In this document: piece after piece, positions 1-6,076 of the stretch | Position numbering within the stretch: the stretch's first letter is position 1 | Layout of the letters: each line of letters opens with the position of its first letter | Assembly (NCBI GenBank): GCA_021815935.1 | Contig: JAKAZH010000044.1 | Span: 1-10,798 of the forward strand | DNA: 10,798 bases | Direction of reading: 5' to 3' | Source of the DNA: Actinomycetes bacterium | GTDB lineage: Bacteria; Actinomycetota; Acidimicrobiia; Acidimicrobiales; Palsa-688 | Notes under the pieces: model-generated | Databases searched by the model: none | What the model was told of the DNA's origin: nothing | What the model saw: only the letters and a program-made list of their open reading frames with translations | Position numbers and translations under genes: made by a program

Positions 1-109
1 GGGTGTGACTCAGGCGCCTGCGGCGGACGGCTATGACGGCGAAAATCGTTCGATTTGGTCAGGGAACTTCGGACGTCGAGACATCCTGACCATTTGAAGC
101 GTTTTTTCA

Positions 110-185
110 CACTTTTTGGTACCCGATCTTTGTTCTGGAAAAGTTTGGTACCAGCCCTCGCTCAGAAAGCGCACTTTTTGGTACC
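110..185. repeat. Direct repeat CACTTTTTGGTACC, two copies
   Basis: CACTTTTTGGTACC occurs at 110-123 and again at 172-185, 62 bases apart. With the inverted copy at 147-152 this gives three GGTACC cores within 70 bases, two in one orientation with the CACTTTTT flank and one flipped with an AAAAGTTT flank. The second copy is shared with the right arm of the 17-bp inverted repeat, so the units form one composite array. Confidence 0.8.
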
Positions 186-195
186 AAACTTTTCC
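137..195. repeat. 17-bp perfect inverted repeat centred on GGTACC units
   Basis: The left arm GGAAAAGTTTGGTACCA (137-153) is the exact reverse complement of the right arm TGGTACCAAACTTTTCC (179-195), with a 25-base spacer. The right arm overlaps a second palindrome, TTTGGTACCAAA (177-188). The structure could form a hairpin or cruciform, or bind a dimeric protein at two sites. It is not a typical intrinsic terminator, because the stem is AT-rich and no T-run follows it on either strand. Its role is unknown; a REP-like interspersed element is one possibility. Confidence 0.8.
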
Positions 196-344
196 GACTG
201 CAAGATCCTGACCAGTTTTGACGGTTAGCGTCGAGGACGCCGGCACCCTCGACTCTGACCGGCATCGCACCGACTGAGCTGAGAACAACGAGACAAGCCG
301 CACCGAGCCGACCGAGTCATTCCGCTGCATCAACTAGCGTCCCC

Positions 345-2177
345 TCAGTTGCTCATGGGAGCAGCGAGGCTGAGGCCTACACCGTTGGATCCCCCGGTGC
401 CGTAAATGTCGTACTCAGCCACGACCGGACCTGTGGCGCTGACCTGAATGGGTCCGGCAACAGACGAGGAGATACCAAGGGCGCTACGACCCCCGGGGCG
501 CAACGTGACAACGCCGGCGACGAGGCTCTCAGGAGCTCCCGGCGAGAGTTTGCTCACCCGGACCGTGACCGTGGTCGCGCCAGGGTTGAAGACGACCAGC
601 TGACCCACGTGGTGAGCATCCGCCGCCGCGGATCCGATGACCCAACTTCGCGACGAGACGGTTCCCCCGAGTATCTGCCCGTTGCCGTTGACGGTCCCTG
701 TCGCGCCCGCTACCGGGTTGGCCGCTTGGGAGGCGGTCAATGTACGTTCTGCTACCACCGGGACGCCGTTGACGCTCGCCAGCGTCGCGCTGTGGGCGAC
801 CCCCGCAGGGATCCTGGCCTGCTGCTCGGATACCACCGGTACAACCTGTCCTGCGCCTACGCTGAAAGCCAGGGGTTCGGCGGCGCCGCCAGCCAAGCCG
901 ATCGACAAGCGAACCCGAGCGGGTCGGGACCCGGGGTTGTAGACTACGTACTGCTCCTGCATGCCTCCGCCGGCAAGCCCGTCAGGCCACACCCACGACG
1001 TAGCCGCCGCGGGTGCTCCGAGGTTGACCGTGACCCCGGCGATCGGCCACGCCGGGTCAGCGAGCGGCTTGCTCGCCGCTGCTGAACCCACGAGCGGCGC
1101 TCCTGTCAGGGGTGGCGTTACGATTTCGGTCTCCCATGCGACGACACTCCCGGTACGGGCGGTTACGGTCGCTTCAATGGCGCTGCGGCGGCTGAGATAC
1201 GTCCCTAGGTCCACGCTTACAAGCCCGTCGGCGGGAACGTCGACGCCCTGGAAGTTCTGGGGCTGCTCGACCCCTTGGTTGGTCACGAAGCTCAAGTCAA
1301 CGATCGTTGCGCTCGGATAGGGGTTGAGGAGCGAAATGAATTCGTCTGCGTTGACTCGAGTTTGGCCTGTCAGCAGATACCAGCTCGACGATCCCGACGT
1401 CGCACAGGGGCTGCTTGACGCACCGAGGGGACCGTTGACGGACTGGTCGACGACGACCTGACCTGCGTCGACCTCCACGATCGCCCCCTCCCAGCCGGTT
1501 CCCCCGGGAGCGCTTTCGGGGACCGTAACGGACCCTCGTGCGGGAACGTCAACGGAACTGTTCACGGAGGAACCGCCGGAGCTAACCTCCGTGATGGTTG
1601 CGGCCGCTTGAGATGCACCGGCGTTCACTATGACCAGCTGACCGTCGGCTTCGCCGTATGGGCTGGGGCGTGATACCGGAAGACTCGACGCAGCTGCCGA
1701 GGCCGGGACCGTAGTCGTGGATGTAGTCGTCGTCGTAGCCGTCGAAGCGGCCGCGGCTGGAGTCGCAGCGGTAGCTCCTGCGCAGAACCACGACGATGAC
1801 AGGGCACCCGCTGGAGCGGCCATCGGGTTTCCCTGAAGCGAGACGGCCTGGGTGGCGCTTCCCGGCGACGACCCGCCCGTTCGGTCAAGCACGGCGAAGA
1901 GCACGAGTACGCCGAGCACAAGAGAGATAATTCGTAGACGACGGAAACTTTCCGTCCGCGCTCGCCCCGAGACGGCACCGTCGCTGCGGCCGGTCGCCGG
2001 TCGCGAACCCTCCGCGCCACCGGCAGCGCCACCAGCCACATCCCCGGCAGCGCCACCAGCCACATCCCCGGCAGCGCCACCAGCCACATCCCCGGCAGCG
2101 CCACCAGCCACATCCCCGGCAGCGCCACCAGCCACATCCCCGGCAGCACGTCCGTCAACTTCCCCGGGATCAGCCAT
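345..2177 (-). CDS. DUF5719-type membrane-anchored extracytoplasmic protein
   Basis: A 610-residue protein. Residues 1-80 are cytoplasmic and rich in Ala, Gly and Asp, with five copies of the octapeptide AAGDVAGG (11-50), followed by a basic stretch with an RR pair. One membrane segment at about 81-97 (LRIISLVLGVLVLFAVL) is probably a signal anchor. Outside, a WFC motif (130-132) and a Thr/Ser/Ala-rich linker (about 139-165) precede beta-rich repeats up to the C-terminus. The WFC motif after the anchor, the beta-rich body and the position next to a large GT2 protein match actinobacterial DUF5719 proteins, whose function is unknown. The start is supported by AGGAGAG eight bases upstream. It overlaps the stop of the upstream glycosyltransferase gene by 8 bases, so the two are probably translationally coupled. 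The Thr/Ser linker could be O-glycosylated; that is inference. The family name comes from recognition, not a search. Confidence 0.8.
   Translation of the reverse strand: MADPGEVDGRAAGDVAGGAAGDVAGGAAGDVAGGAAGDVAGGAAGDVAGGAAGGAEGSRPATGRSDGAVSGRARTESFRRLRIISLVLGVLVLFAVLDRTGGSSPGSATQAVSLQGNPMAAPAGALSSSWFCAGATAATPAAAASTATTTTTSTTTVPASAAASSLPVSRPSPYGEADGQLVIVNAGASQAAATITEVSSGGSSVNSSVDVPARGSVTVPESAPGGTGWEGAIVEVDAGQVVVDQSVNGPLGASSSPCATSGSSSWYLLTGQTRVNADEFISLLNPYPSATIVDLSFVTNQGVEQPQNFQGVDVPADGLVSVDLGTYLSRRSAIEATVTARTGSVVAWETEIVTPPLTGAPLVGSAAASKPLADPAWPIAGVTVNLGAPAAATSWVWPDGLAGGGMQEQYVVYNPGSRPARVRLSIGLAGGAAEPLAFSVGAGQVVPVVSEQQARIPAGVAHSATLASVNGVPVVAERTLTASQAANPVAGATGTVNGNGQILGGTVSSRSWVIGSAAADAHHVGQLVVFNPGATTVTVRVSKLSPGAPESLVAGVVTLRPGGRSALGISSSVAGPIQVSATGPVVAEYDIYGTGGSNGVGLSLAAPMSN
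2022..2141 (-). repeat. 24-bp tandem repeat, five perfect copies, inside the DUF5719 gene
   Basis: The plus-strand unit GGCAGCGCCACCAGCC + ACATCCCC (24 bp) repeats five times without mismatch (2022, 2046, 2070, 2094, 2118), followed by a diverged sixth unit at 2142-2165. In the gene it encodes AAGDVAGG. Because 24 is a multiple of three, copy-number change would lengthen or shorten the cytoplasmic N-terminus without a frameshift. Complete identity between the copies suggests recent expansion or homogenisation. Confidence 0.95.
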
Positions 2178-5100
2178 CGACCCAGCTCTCCTCGTCGCCG
2201 GCGAAGACTTCCGGTATCCGCCGTCTCGGGCTCACATTTCGCCGGCCGCCGTCCGGGCGCCTGACGACTGCGAACCACTCGTCTGGCGGATCGGTTCGCA
2301 CGTTGGTGTCCCGACGAACGCGGCGGCGGCTAGCGACTACGAAGATCGCCGCCCCGAACCACACCACCACCTCTCCAACCTGGAGGAACCTCAACGTCCA
2401 AGGCGTCGCATAGCCGAGCGAGGCGGCACTCGAGGTCACCTGACCTTGGGGCAATGTGAATGCCATCGCCCAACCAAAGGCAGGTTCGGCGCGCAGGCTC
2501 CTCCCTGCCACAAACAACGTCCAGTGAGACGAACGGGTATATCCGACATAGACCACCCCACTAGAGGGGACCGTCCCGGATGCACCGCTGTCGCCACCTG
2601 CCAGAATGGGAACAGCGGCGGACAAGTCGGTCTGCTGTAGGTCCCTCGTCGGCTGGCGAACGCCCGCGGCTTCGGCGACCGCAAGGGCGCTCGCCGGAAG
2701 AACGGAACGCACGGGGGACCAGGCGGCATTCTCGTAGACGACGTAGTGCGTATCGCCGACGTTGAGTGGTGACAGGTCGGTCTGCAAGCGCAGTCCGGCG
2801 AGAAGCGCCGTAGGTGTGGGCACCGCGTGAGATCCTGACCCGCTCGGACCGGTGTGGTCTGGGATCACGATATAACGGACTCCTGCTGGCGCGAGGAGGT
2901 GCCCGAGCCGGGTGGTCGTCTGGCGCAGCGCCCCTGTGAGATCCATGGCGAGGACGCTCGACGCACCCGCTGACCCAGTAGCGAAGTCTTCGGCGAGCGT
3001 CGGTGCGCCGCCGAACGACGTGGCGAACGCAAACCCCGGCTCGAACGGCCGGCTTGCCATCGGCAGCGAAGACGGAGCACCCACCCAAAGCACCCGGTAC
3101 TCCCCCTTGCTGGAGCCAGGAATGAACGCCAATGCGCTCGAGGCGCCCTCGGAGGGTAGATCCCAGTGACCGCCTCCCGATGCCACGACGAGGGGTAGAG
3201 CCGAAAGCGTGAGACAGAGAAGCGCAAAGCCGGCCGCAGCTTGGCGCCAGCCGAAGCGATAGCCGGGGAGGTCGATCTCGAATGCCGCCGCGCCGAGCGC
3301 GACTGCGCCCGCGAGCGACGCGGCGGCCGGCGCCAGGATCACGCCCGGCGGCATGTGGGGGAAAAGGCCCCGGCTGCCCGCCCACGTGACGGCCCAGCAG
3401 ATGAGAGCGACCCCCCACAACCGCGCCGCCCAGTAGAGCCGCCAGCCTCGCCCGACGAACAGAGCGAGAGACGCCGCTACGAGTATCAGCCATTCCCATG
3501 CGCCCGAGCCGTACGGGCCGGTGTGGAAGCGAAGTACGGTCGCCCAACCGAGACGCCCGTAGGAACCGAGCCCCGGACCCCCGACGGCGGAGGAGCTGGC
3601 GATGACTGTAGCGGACCAGGGCAGCGTCAGGACGAAGGCGGCTGCCACCGAAGCAAACGTCGTGCCCGCCATCCGAATAGCCAAACCGGGTCGGCCGGCG
3701 ACGACCGAACCCGCGATCAGTCCCGCGCCGATCAGGAGTGTCGCATAGAAGAACGAGGGTGCCACTGCTGCGGTGGCGCCGACGAGCGCGCCGAGGGCGA
3801 CGATCTTTGCGAAGATATTCACCGAGCGTCCCGGCGCGATCGGGATTTCGCCGGAGAGCTCGACGATCCGCGACAGCACCCAGGGAGCGCCAGCGTACGC
3901 GACGAGGCCCGCCCAGCTGCCCTTCGAAAGCGAGTTGTAAGCGAGTGGCACAACCCCGTAGGCCAGTGCGGCGAGAATCTGCCCGCGCTTCGAGCCCCAC
4001 CATCTCGCTCCCCGGTAGGCGCCGAGCGGCCCCACGACCAATGGCAGCAGCACAAGAAGCTGGGCAACGGTTCCTACCGCCCCGACCAGTAACGTCGCCG
4101 CCACACCGATCAAGGCGAGTGCCGGTGTCGCGGGCGCAGCGACGCCAAGGCCTGACGGCTGCCACCCCGACCACCAGGAGCGCCAGATTGAAGCCCAGCC
4201 GGACGAGGTCGCTGGGAGTTGCCCGACTTGGGGAAGCCCGTGACCAACGATGTTTCGCGAACCGACCACCAGCACCAGCAACCCGACGAGCACGAGAGCG
4301 CCACGGGTGGCAAAACCCCCGCGTCGGACGCCGGCCTGCGCGTCGCTCGGGCTTTCGACGCTCGTCCCGCTCCAGCTTGGACGGGCACCCACGTTGAGAT
4401 GCGAAGCCCGCGCGCGAACGAACGCAGCGGCCTGGCCTCTCGTTCCTGCCTGCAGTGAACGGAGAGCCCCATCTCCGACTCGGCGAGCTCGCTGCAGCGC
4501 CCTACGTTCCTTCAGGAGCTCACCTGGGCGCCGTAGGGCCGTCGATGGGGCTCGTAGCGTTGCCCAAGCGTCATCGCCTCGGCCGCGACCCGCCAGTATC
4601 AGTGCTTCGATCATCGCCCACAGCAACGCAAGAGGAAACGCCCAGGCGAGGTTGAACCAGCTGTAGCACTTTAGGACGGTCCGGTACCGGCTCTGCTCAC
4701 TCTGACGTCGTCGCTCCTCTGCCAAGGCGCCGCCTGCGGCGGGTTCCGAGCTGAACTCGTGCGGTGAAGTGATCAAGTGGCGGACCGTCGCTGCGGGAAC
4801 AACGACCAGGCGGGCACCCAGGAGCCGAGCCTTCCACGACATGTCCAGGTCGCCACCGGCCTCGTGGGTGTCGAAACCCCCGAGAGCGTCGAAGAGGTCG
4901 GCGCGCACGAGAGTCATTCCGCCGGGCGCGACAAGGATGTCGCGAACCCCGTCGTGTTGCGCCTGGTCGAGTTCGCCGGCTTCGATGAGTCCCCTCACTG
5001 TGCCGGCCCAGTCGGTTGTCGCGCCTACGGCGACAAGGCGATCCGGACGGTCCCACTCGACGTATTTCGGGCTCGCGATCCCGGCGTTGGATCGAAACGA

Positions 5101-5460
5101 CTCCGCTATCAAGCTCCGCAGCGCGCCAGGTACAGGGGCGACGTCGTCGTGGCAGATCAGGAAATGCGACGCGCCCTCGACCATCCGGACCGCGGCATTG
5201 ACGGCCGCCCCGAAGCCGACTTTCGCCTCAAGACGTCTCACGTACGCGCTCGGCGCTGCATTCGCGATTCGCTCTGTGGGATCCTCGACGCTGCCTGCGT
5301 CCACCACTAGGACCGAGAGGTTCGGATAGTCCTGTGCCAGGAGCGCCTCCAAGGTCTCCTCCAGCCACGGGCCAGGGTCTCGTGTGACTACAACGGCCGC
5401 TACGGCCGGAGCGACCCCTGGCGACGATGGCGAAGCGGTCATGGGTGGGTCAGCTGGCAT
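2170..5460 (-). CDS. Family 2 glycosyltransferase fused to a large polytopic membrane region
   Basis: A 1096-residue protein when started at the ATG at 5460. Residues 19-235 form a GT-A, GT2-type domain: VAAVVVTRDPGPWLEETLEALLAQ at the nucleotide-binding start, an acidic HDD (104-106) in the DxD position, and GGDLDMSWK (202-210) followed by VVVPAATVRH, the usual acceptor-side motif. A membrane segment (about 266-290), a basic cytoplasmic linker (about 291-383) and a multi-spanning region (about 384-762) follow. An extracytoplasmic domain (about 763-1026), a final membrane segment (about 1027-1043) and a basic tail complete it. The Trp-rich motif WRSWWSGWQPSGLG (426-439) resembles other actinobacterial proteins of this layout. 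It probably transfers sugar from a nucleotide or lipid donor to an envelope acceptor, possibly exporting it; donor and product are unknown. It is coupled to the DUF5719 gene. Only a weak GGGG precedes the ATG, so an in-frame ATG at 5442 is possible. A TTG at 5556 would add residues unlike the family. Confidence 0.85.
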   Translation of the reverse strand: MPADPPMTASPSSPGVAPAVAAVVVTRDPGPWLEETLEALLAQDYPNLSVLVVDAGSVEDPTERIANAAPSAYVRRLEAKVGFGAAVNAAVRMVEGASHFLICHDDVAPVPGALRSLIAESFRSNAGIASPKYVEWDRPDRLVAVGATTDWAGTVRGLIEAGELDQAQHDGVRDILVAPGGMTLVRADLFDALGGFDTHEAGGDLDMSWKARLLGARLVVVPAATVRHLITSPHEFSSEPAAGGALAEERRRQSEQSRYRTVLKCYSWFNLAWAFPLALLWAMIEALILAGRGRGDDAWATLRAPSTALRRPGELLKERRALQRARRVGDGALRSLQAGTRGQAAAFVRARASHLNVGARPSWSGTSVESPSDAQAGVRRGGFATRGALVLVGLLVLVVGSRNIVGHGLPQVGQLPATSSGWASIWRSWWSGWQPSGLGVAAPATPALALIGVAATLLVGAVGTVAQLLVLLPLVVGPLGAYRGARWWGSKRGQILAALAYGVVPLAYNSLSKGSWAGLVAYAGAPWVLSRIVELSGEIPIAPGRSVNIFAKIVALGALVGATAAVAPSFFYATLLIGAGLIAGSVVAGRPGLAIRMAGTTFASVAAAFVLTLPWSATVIASSSAVGGPGLGSYGRLGWATVLRFHTGPYGSGAWEWLILVAASLALFVGRGWRLYWAARLWGVALICWAVTWAGSRGLFPHMPPGVILAPAAASLAGAVALGAAAFEIDLPGYRFGWRQAAAGFALLCLTLSALPLVVASGGGHWDLPSEGASSALAFIPGSSKGEYRVLWVGAPSSLPMASRPFEPGFAFATSFGGAPTLAEDFATGSAGASSVLAMDLTGALRQTTTRLGHLLAPAGVRYIVIPDHTGPSGSGSHAVPTPTALLAGLRLQTDLSPLNVGDTHYVVYENAAWSPVRSVLPASALAVAEAAGVRQPTRDLQQTDLSAAVPILAGGDSGASGTVPSSGVVYVGYTRSSHWTLFVAGRSLRAEPAFGWAMAFTLPQGQVTSSAASLGYATPWTLRFLQVGEVVVWFGAAIFVVASRRRVRRDTNVRTDPPDEWFAVVRRPDGGRRNVSPRRRIPEVFAGDEESWVDG
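2186..2193 (-). promoter_or_regulatory. Shine-Dalgarno site for the DUF5719 gene
   Basis: Read on the minus strand, GAGGAGAG lies eight bases before the ATG at 2177, inside the last codons of the upstream glycosyltransferase gene. It is the clearest ribosome binding site in the window. It decides the start and argues for coupled or re-initiating translation. Confidence 0.75.
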
Positions 5461-5507
5461 CCGGGTACCCCACAGTAGTGAAGCACTGAGCCCGGCTGCC
5501 CTCGCCC

Positions 5508-5523
5508 GGTGACATCGGTCACA
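5508..5523. promoter_or_regulatory. Crp/Fnr-family-like palindromic operator
   Basis: The plus-strand sequence GGTGACATCGGTCACA contains GTGA-N6-TCAC, matching the core of the Crp-type consensus TGTGA-N6-TCACA with one outer mismatch. The longer arms GTGAC/GTCAC (5509-5513 and 5518-5522) are perfect. It lies about 48 bases upstream of the glycosyltransferase start and about 154 bases upstream of the small-protein start, in the only sizeable divergent intergenic region of the window. Which regulator binds, and whether it activates or represses, cannot be told from the sequence. Confidence 0.5.
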
Positions 5524-5554
5524 AAAACCAGGTAAATTAGCCACAAGTGCTTGC

Positions 5555-5579
5555 AACTGTTATACACTAGTTAGCAGTT
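5555..5579. repeat. Short inverted repeat AACTGTTA / TAGCAGTT
   Basis: AACTGTTA (5555-5562) and TAGCAGTT (5572-5579) are reverse complements except for one position and flank an AT-rich centre containing ACTAGT. It sits midway between the divergent genes, upstream of both predicted promoters, and could be an operator. No regulator is known and the arms are short, so this is weak. Confidence 0.3.
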
Positions 5580-5642
5580 ATCCGGGCCGGCGACTTCGCA
5601 AAAGGCAAGGGTTTCGAAAAAGATGACCGGATTTTCTGCTCC

Positions 5643-5669
5643 TATACTCATTTAAAATAAAGAAAAGGA
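5643..5669 (+). promoter_or_regulatory. Probable promoter -10 and ribosome binding site of the small-protein gene
   Basis: TATACT (5643-5648) is a good -10 hexamer. No convincing -35 lies at 16-18 bases; ATGACC at 5623-5628 gives a 14-base spacer. The next 28 bases up to the ATG are almost entirely A/T, and the leader contains AAAAGGA, whose AAGGA (5665-5669) is seven bases before the ATG at 5677. TAAAAT at 5653-5658 is an alternative -10 but would leave almost no leader. The unstructured A/T-rich leader in high-GC DNA is typical of strongly translated genes. Confidence 0.5.
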
Positions 5670-5676
5670 TATAAAA

Positions 5677-6072
5677 ATGCCGACTTTCAATGTTCCCAAC
5701 CTCGAATGGGAGAAGGCCGCCGCCGGTTTCGGAGATGCGCTCAAGGAAGCAGCCTATGTCGCTGTCGGGCTCGGGGTTCTGAGCTTCCAACGGGCTCAGG
5801 TGCGACGGGTGGAGATGGCCAAGCAGTTTGCGAAGCTCTCGGGCGAAACCGTCACACCTACCCTTCCGGACCTCGAGACATTCCTGGCGCAAGTTGGCGG
5901 CGTGGCGAAACTCGTCGACGCTGCGGTCACCCCGGCCCGCAAGCAGGTTGACGAGCAACTGGACCGGATCGAGGAAATCCTCCCCGAGGCCGCTCGTCGG
6001 ACCGTCAAGTCGGTTCGAGCGAATGCCCTCAGCCAGGAGCAGGCTATCCGCTCGGCATTCGGACTCTCCTAG
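5677..6072 (+). CDS. Small helical protein of unknown function (HBHA- or phasin-like in style)
   Basis: A 131-residue protein without cysteine or signal peptide. It is almost wholly helical by composition. A Trp-containing N-terminus is followed by a short hydrophobic segment, AAYVAVGLGVLSF (25-37), too short for a standard membrane span, then a basic QRAQVRRVEMAKQF stretch. A Pro-containing linker (61-64) leads to a charged amphipathic helix at about 75-118. This order of a short hydrophobic helix followed by a long Ala/Lys/Arg/Glu helix recalls mycobacterial heparin-binding haemagglutinin and phasin-like surface or granule proteins. The resemblance is in style only and I do not recognise the family. 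The start is well supported by AAGGA seven bases upstream and by the AT-rich leader. It is transcribed alone and converges on the SDR gene with a 4-base gap. A reader should treat the function as unknown. Confidence 0.85.
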   Translation: MPTFNVPNLEWEKAAAGFGDALKEAAYVAVGLGVLSFQRAQVRRVEMAKQFAKLSGETVTPTLPDLETFLAQVGGVAKLVDAAVTPARKQVDEQLDRIEEILPEAARRTVKSVRANALSQEQAIRSAFGLS

Positions 6073-6076
6073 AGCC

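Larger units (their letters stand above)
56..214. repeat. TGGTCAGG / CCTGACCA repeat, three copies
   Basis: TGGTCAGG at 56-63 is inverted relative to CCTGACCA at 85-92, and the latter recurs at 207-214 inside the longer shared string ATCCTGACCA (83-92 and 205-214). The first two could pair as an 8-bp stem with a 21-base loop. On the plus strand a T6 run (102-107) follows about ten bases after the stem, so a weak terminator for a gene entering from the left is conceivable. The copies bracket the GGTACC array. Confidence 0.6.
1..344. other. Repeat-rich intergenic region without a convincing gene
   Basis: This stretch lies downstream of the DUF5719 gene and runs off the left edge. I see no gene I would defend. 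Frames of about 30 to 100 codons exist, but they lack family features and run through palindromic repeats. It is locally richer in A/T runs than the coding DNA around it. It holds two interleaved repeat families, listed separately: GGTACC-centred units between 110 and 195, and TGGTCAGG/CCTGACCA units at 56-63, 85-92 and 207-214. A further small inverted repeat, AAATCG-TT-CGATTT, lies at 43-56. A plus-strand frame open from base 2 to 95 could be the tail of a gene entering from the left, but nothing supports it. Confidence 0.6.

Noticed and set aside
137..195. The 17-bp inverted repeat as an intrinsic terminator for the DUF5719 gene
   Set aside because: The stem is AT-rich, the loop is 25 bases and no T-run follows on the minus strand. 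It also lies 150 bases past the stop codon.
31..333. A 100-codon minus-strand frame downstream of the DUF5719 gene
   Set aside because: It runs through the palindromic repeats, has a low-complexity basic composition with no recognisable fold or motif, and has no convincing ribosome binding site.
2022..2141. The tandem repeat as a CRISPR array
   Set aside because: The units are contiguous with no spacers and are translated in frame.
1628..2640. Long frames on both strands over the 24-bp repeat (PGMWLVAL repeats on the minus strand, PPATSPAA on the plus strand)
   Set aside because: They are alternative-frame readings of the same tandem repeat and high-GC DNA. The DUF5719 and GT2 frames explain the region with motifs and a ribosome binding site.
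2561..4174. A 537-codon minus-strand frame inside the glycosyltransferase gene
   Set aside because: It is an Arg-rich shadow frame typical of high-GC coding DNA. The overlapping frame has coherent membrane segments and GT2 motifs.
5461..5556. A TTG start for the GT2 protein at 5556, adding 32 residues
   Set aside because: The extra residues cover the Crp-like palindrome and the promoter region, are unlike GT2 N-termini, and an ATG lies at 5460.
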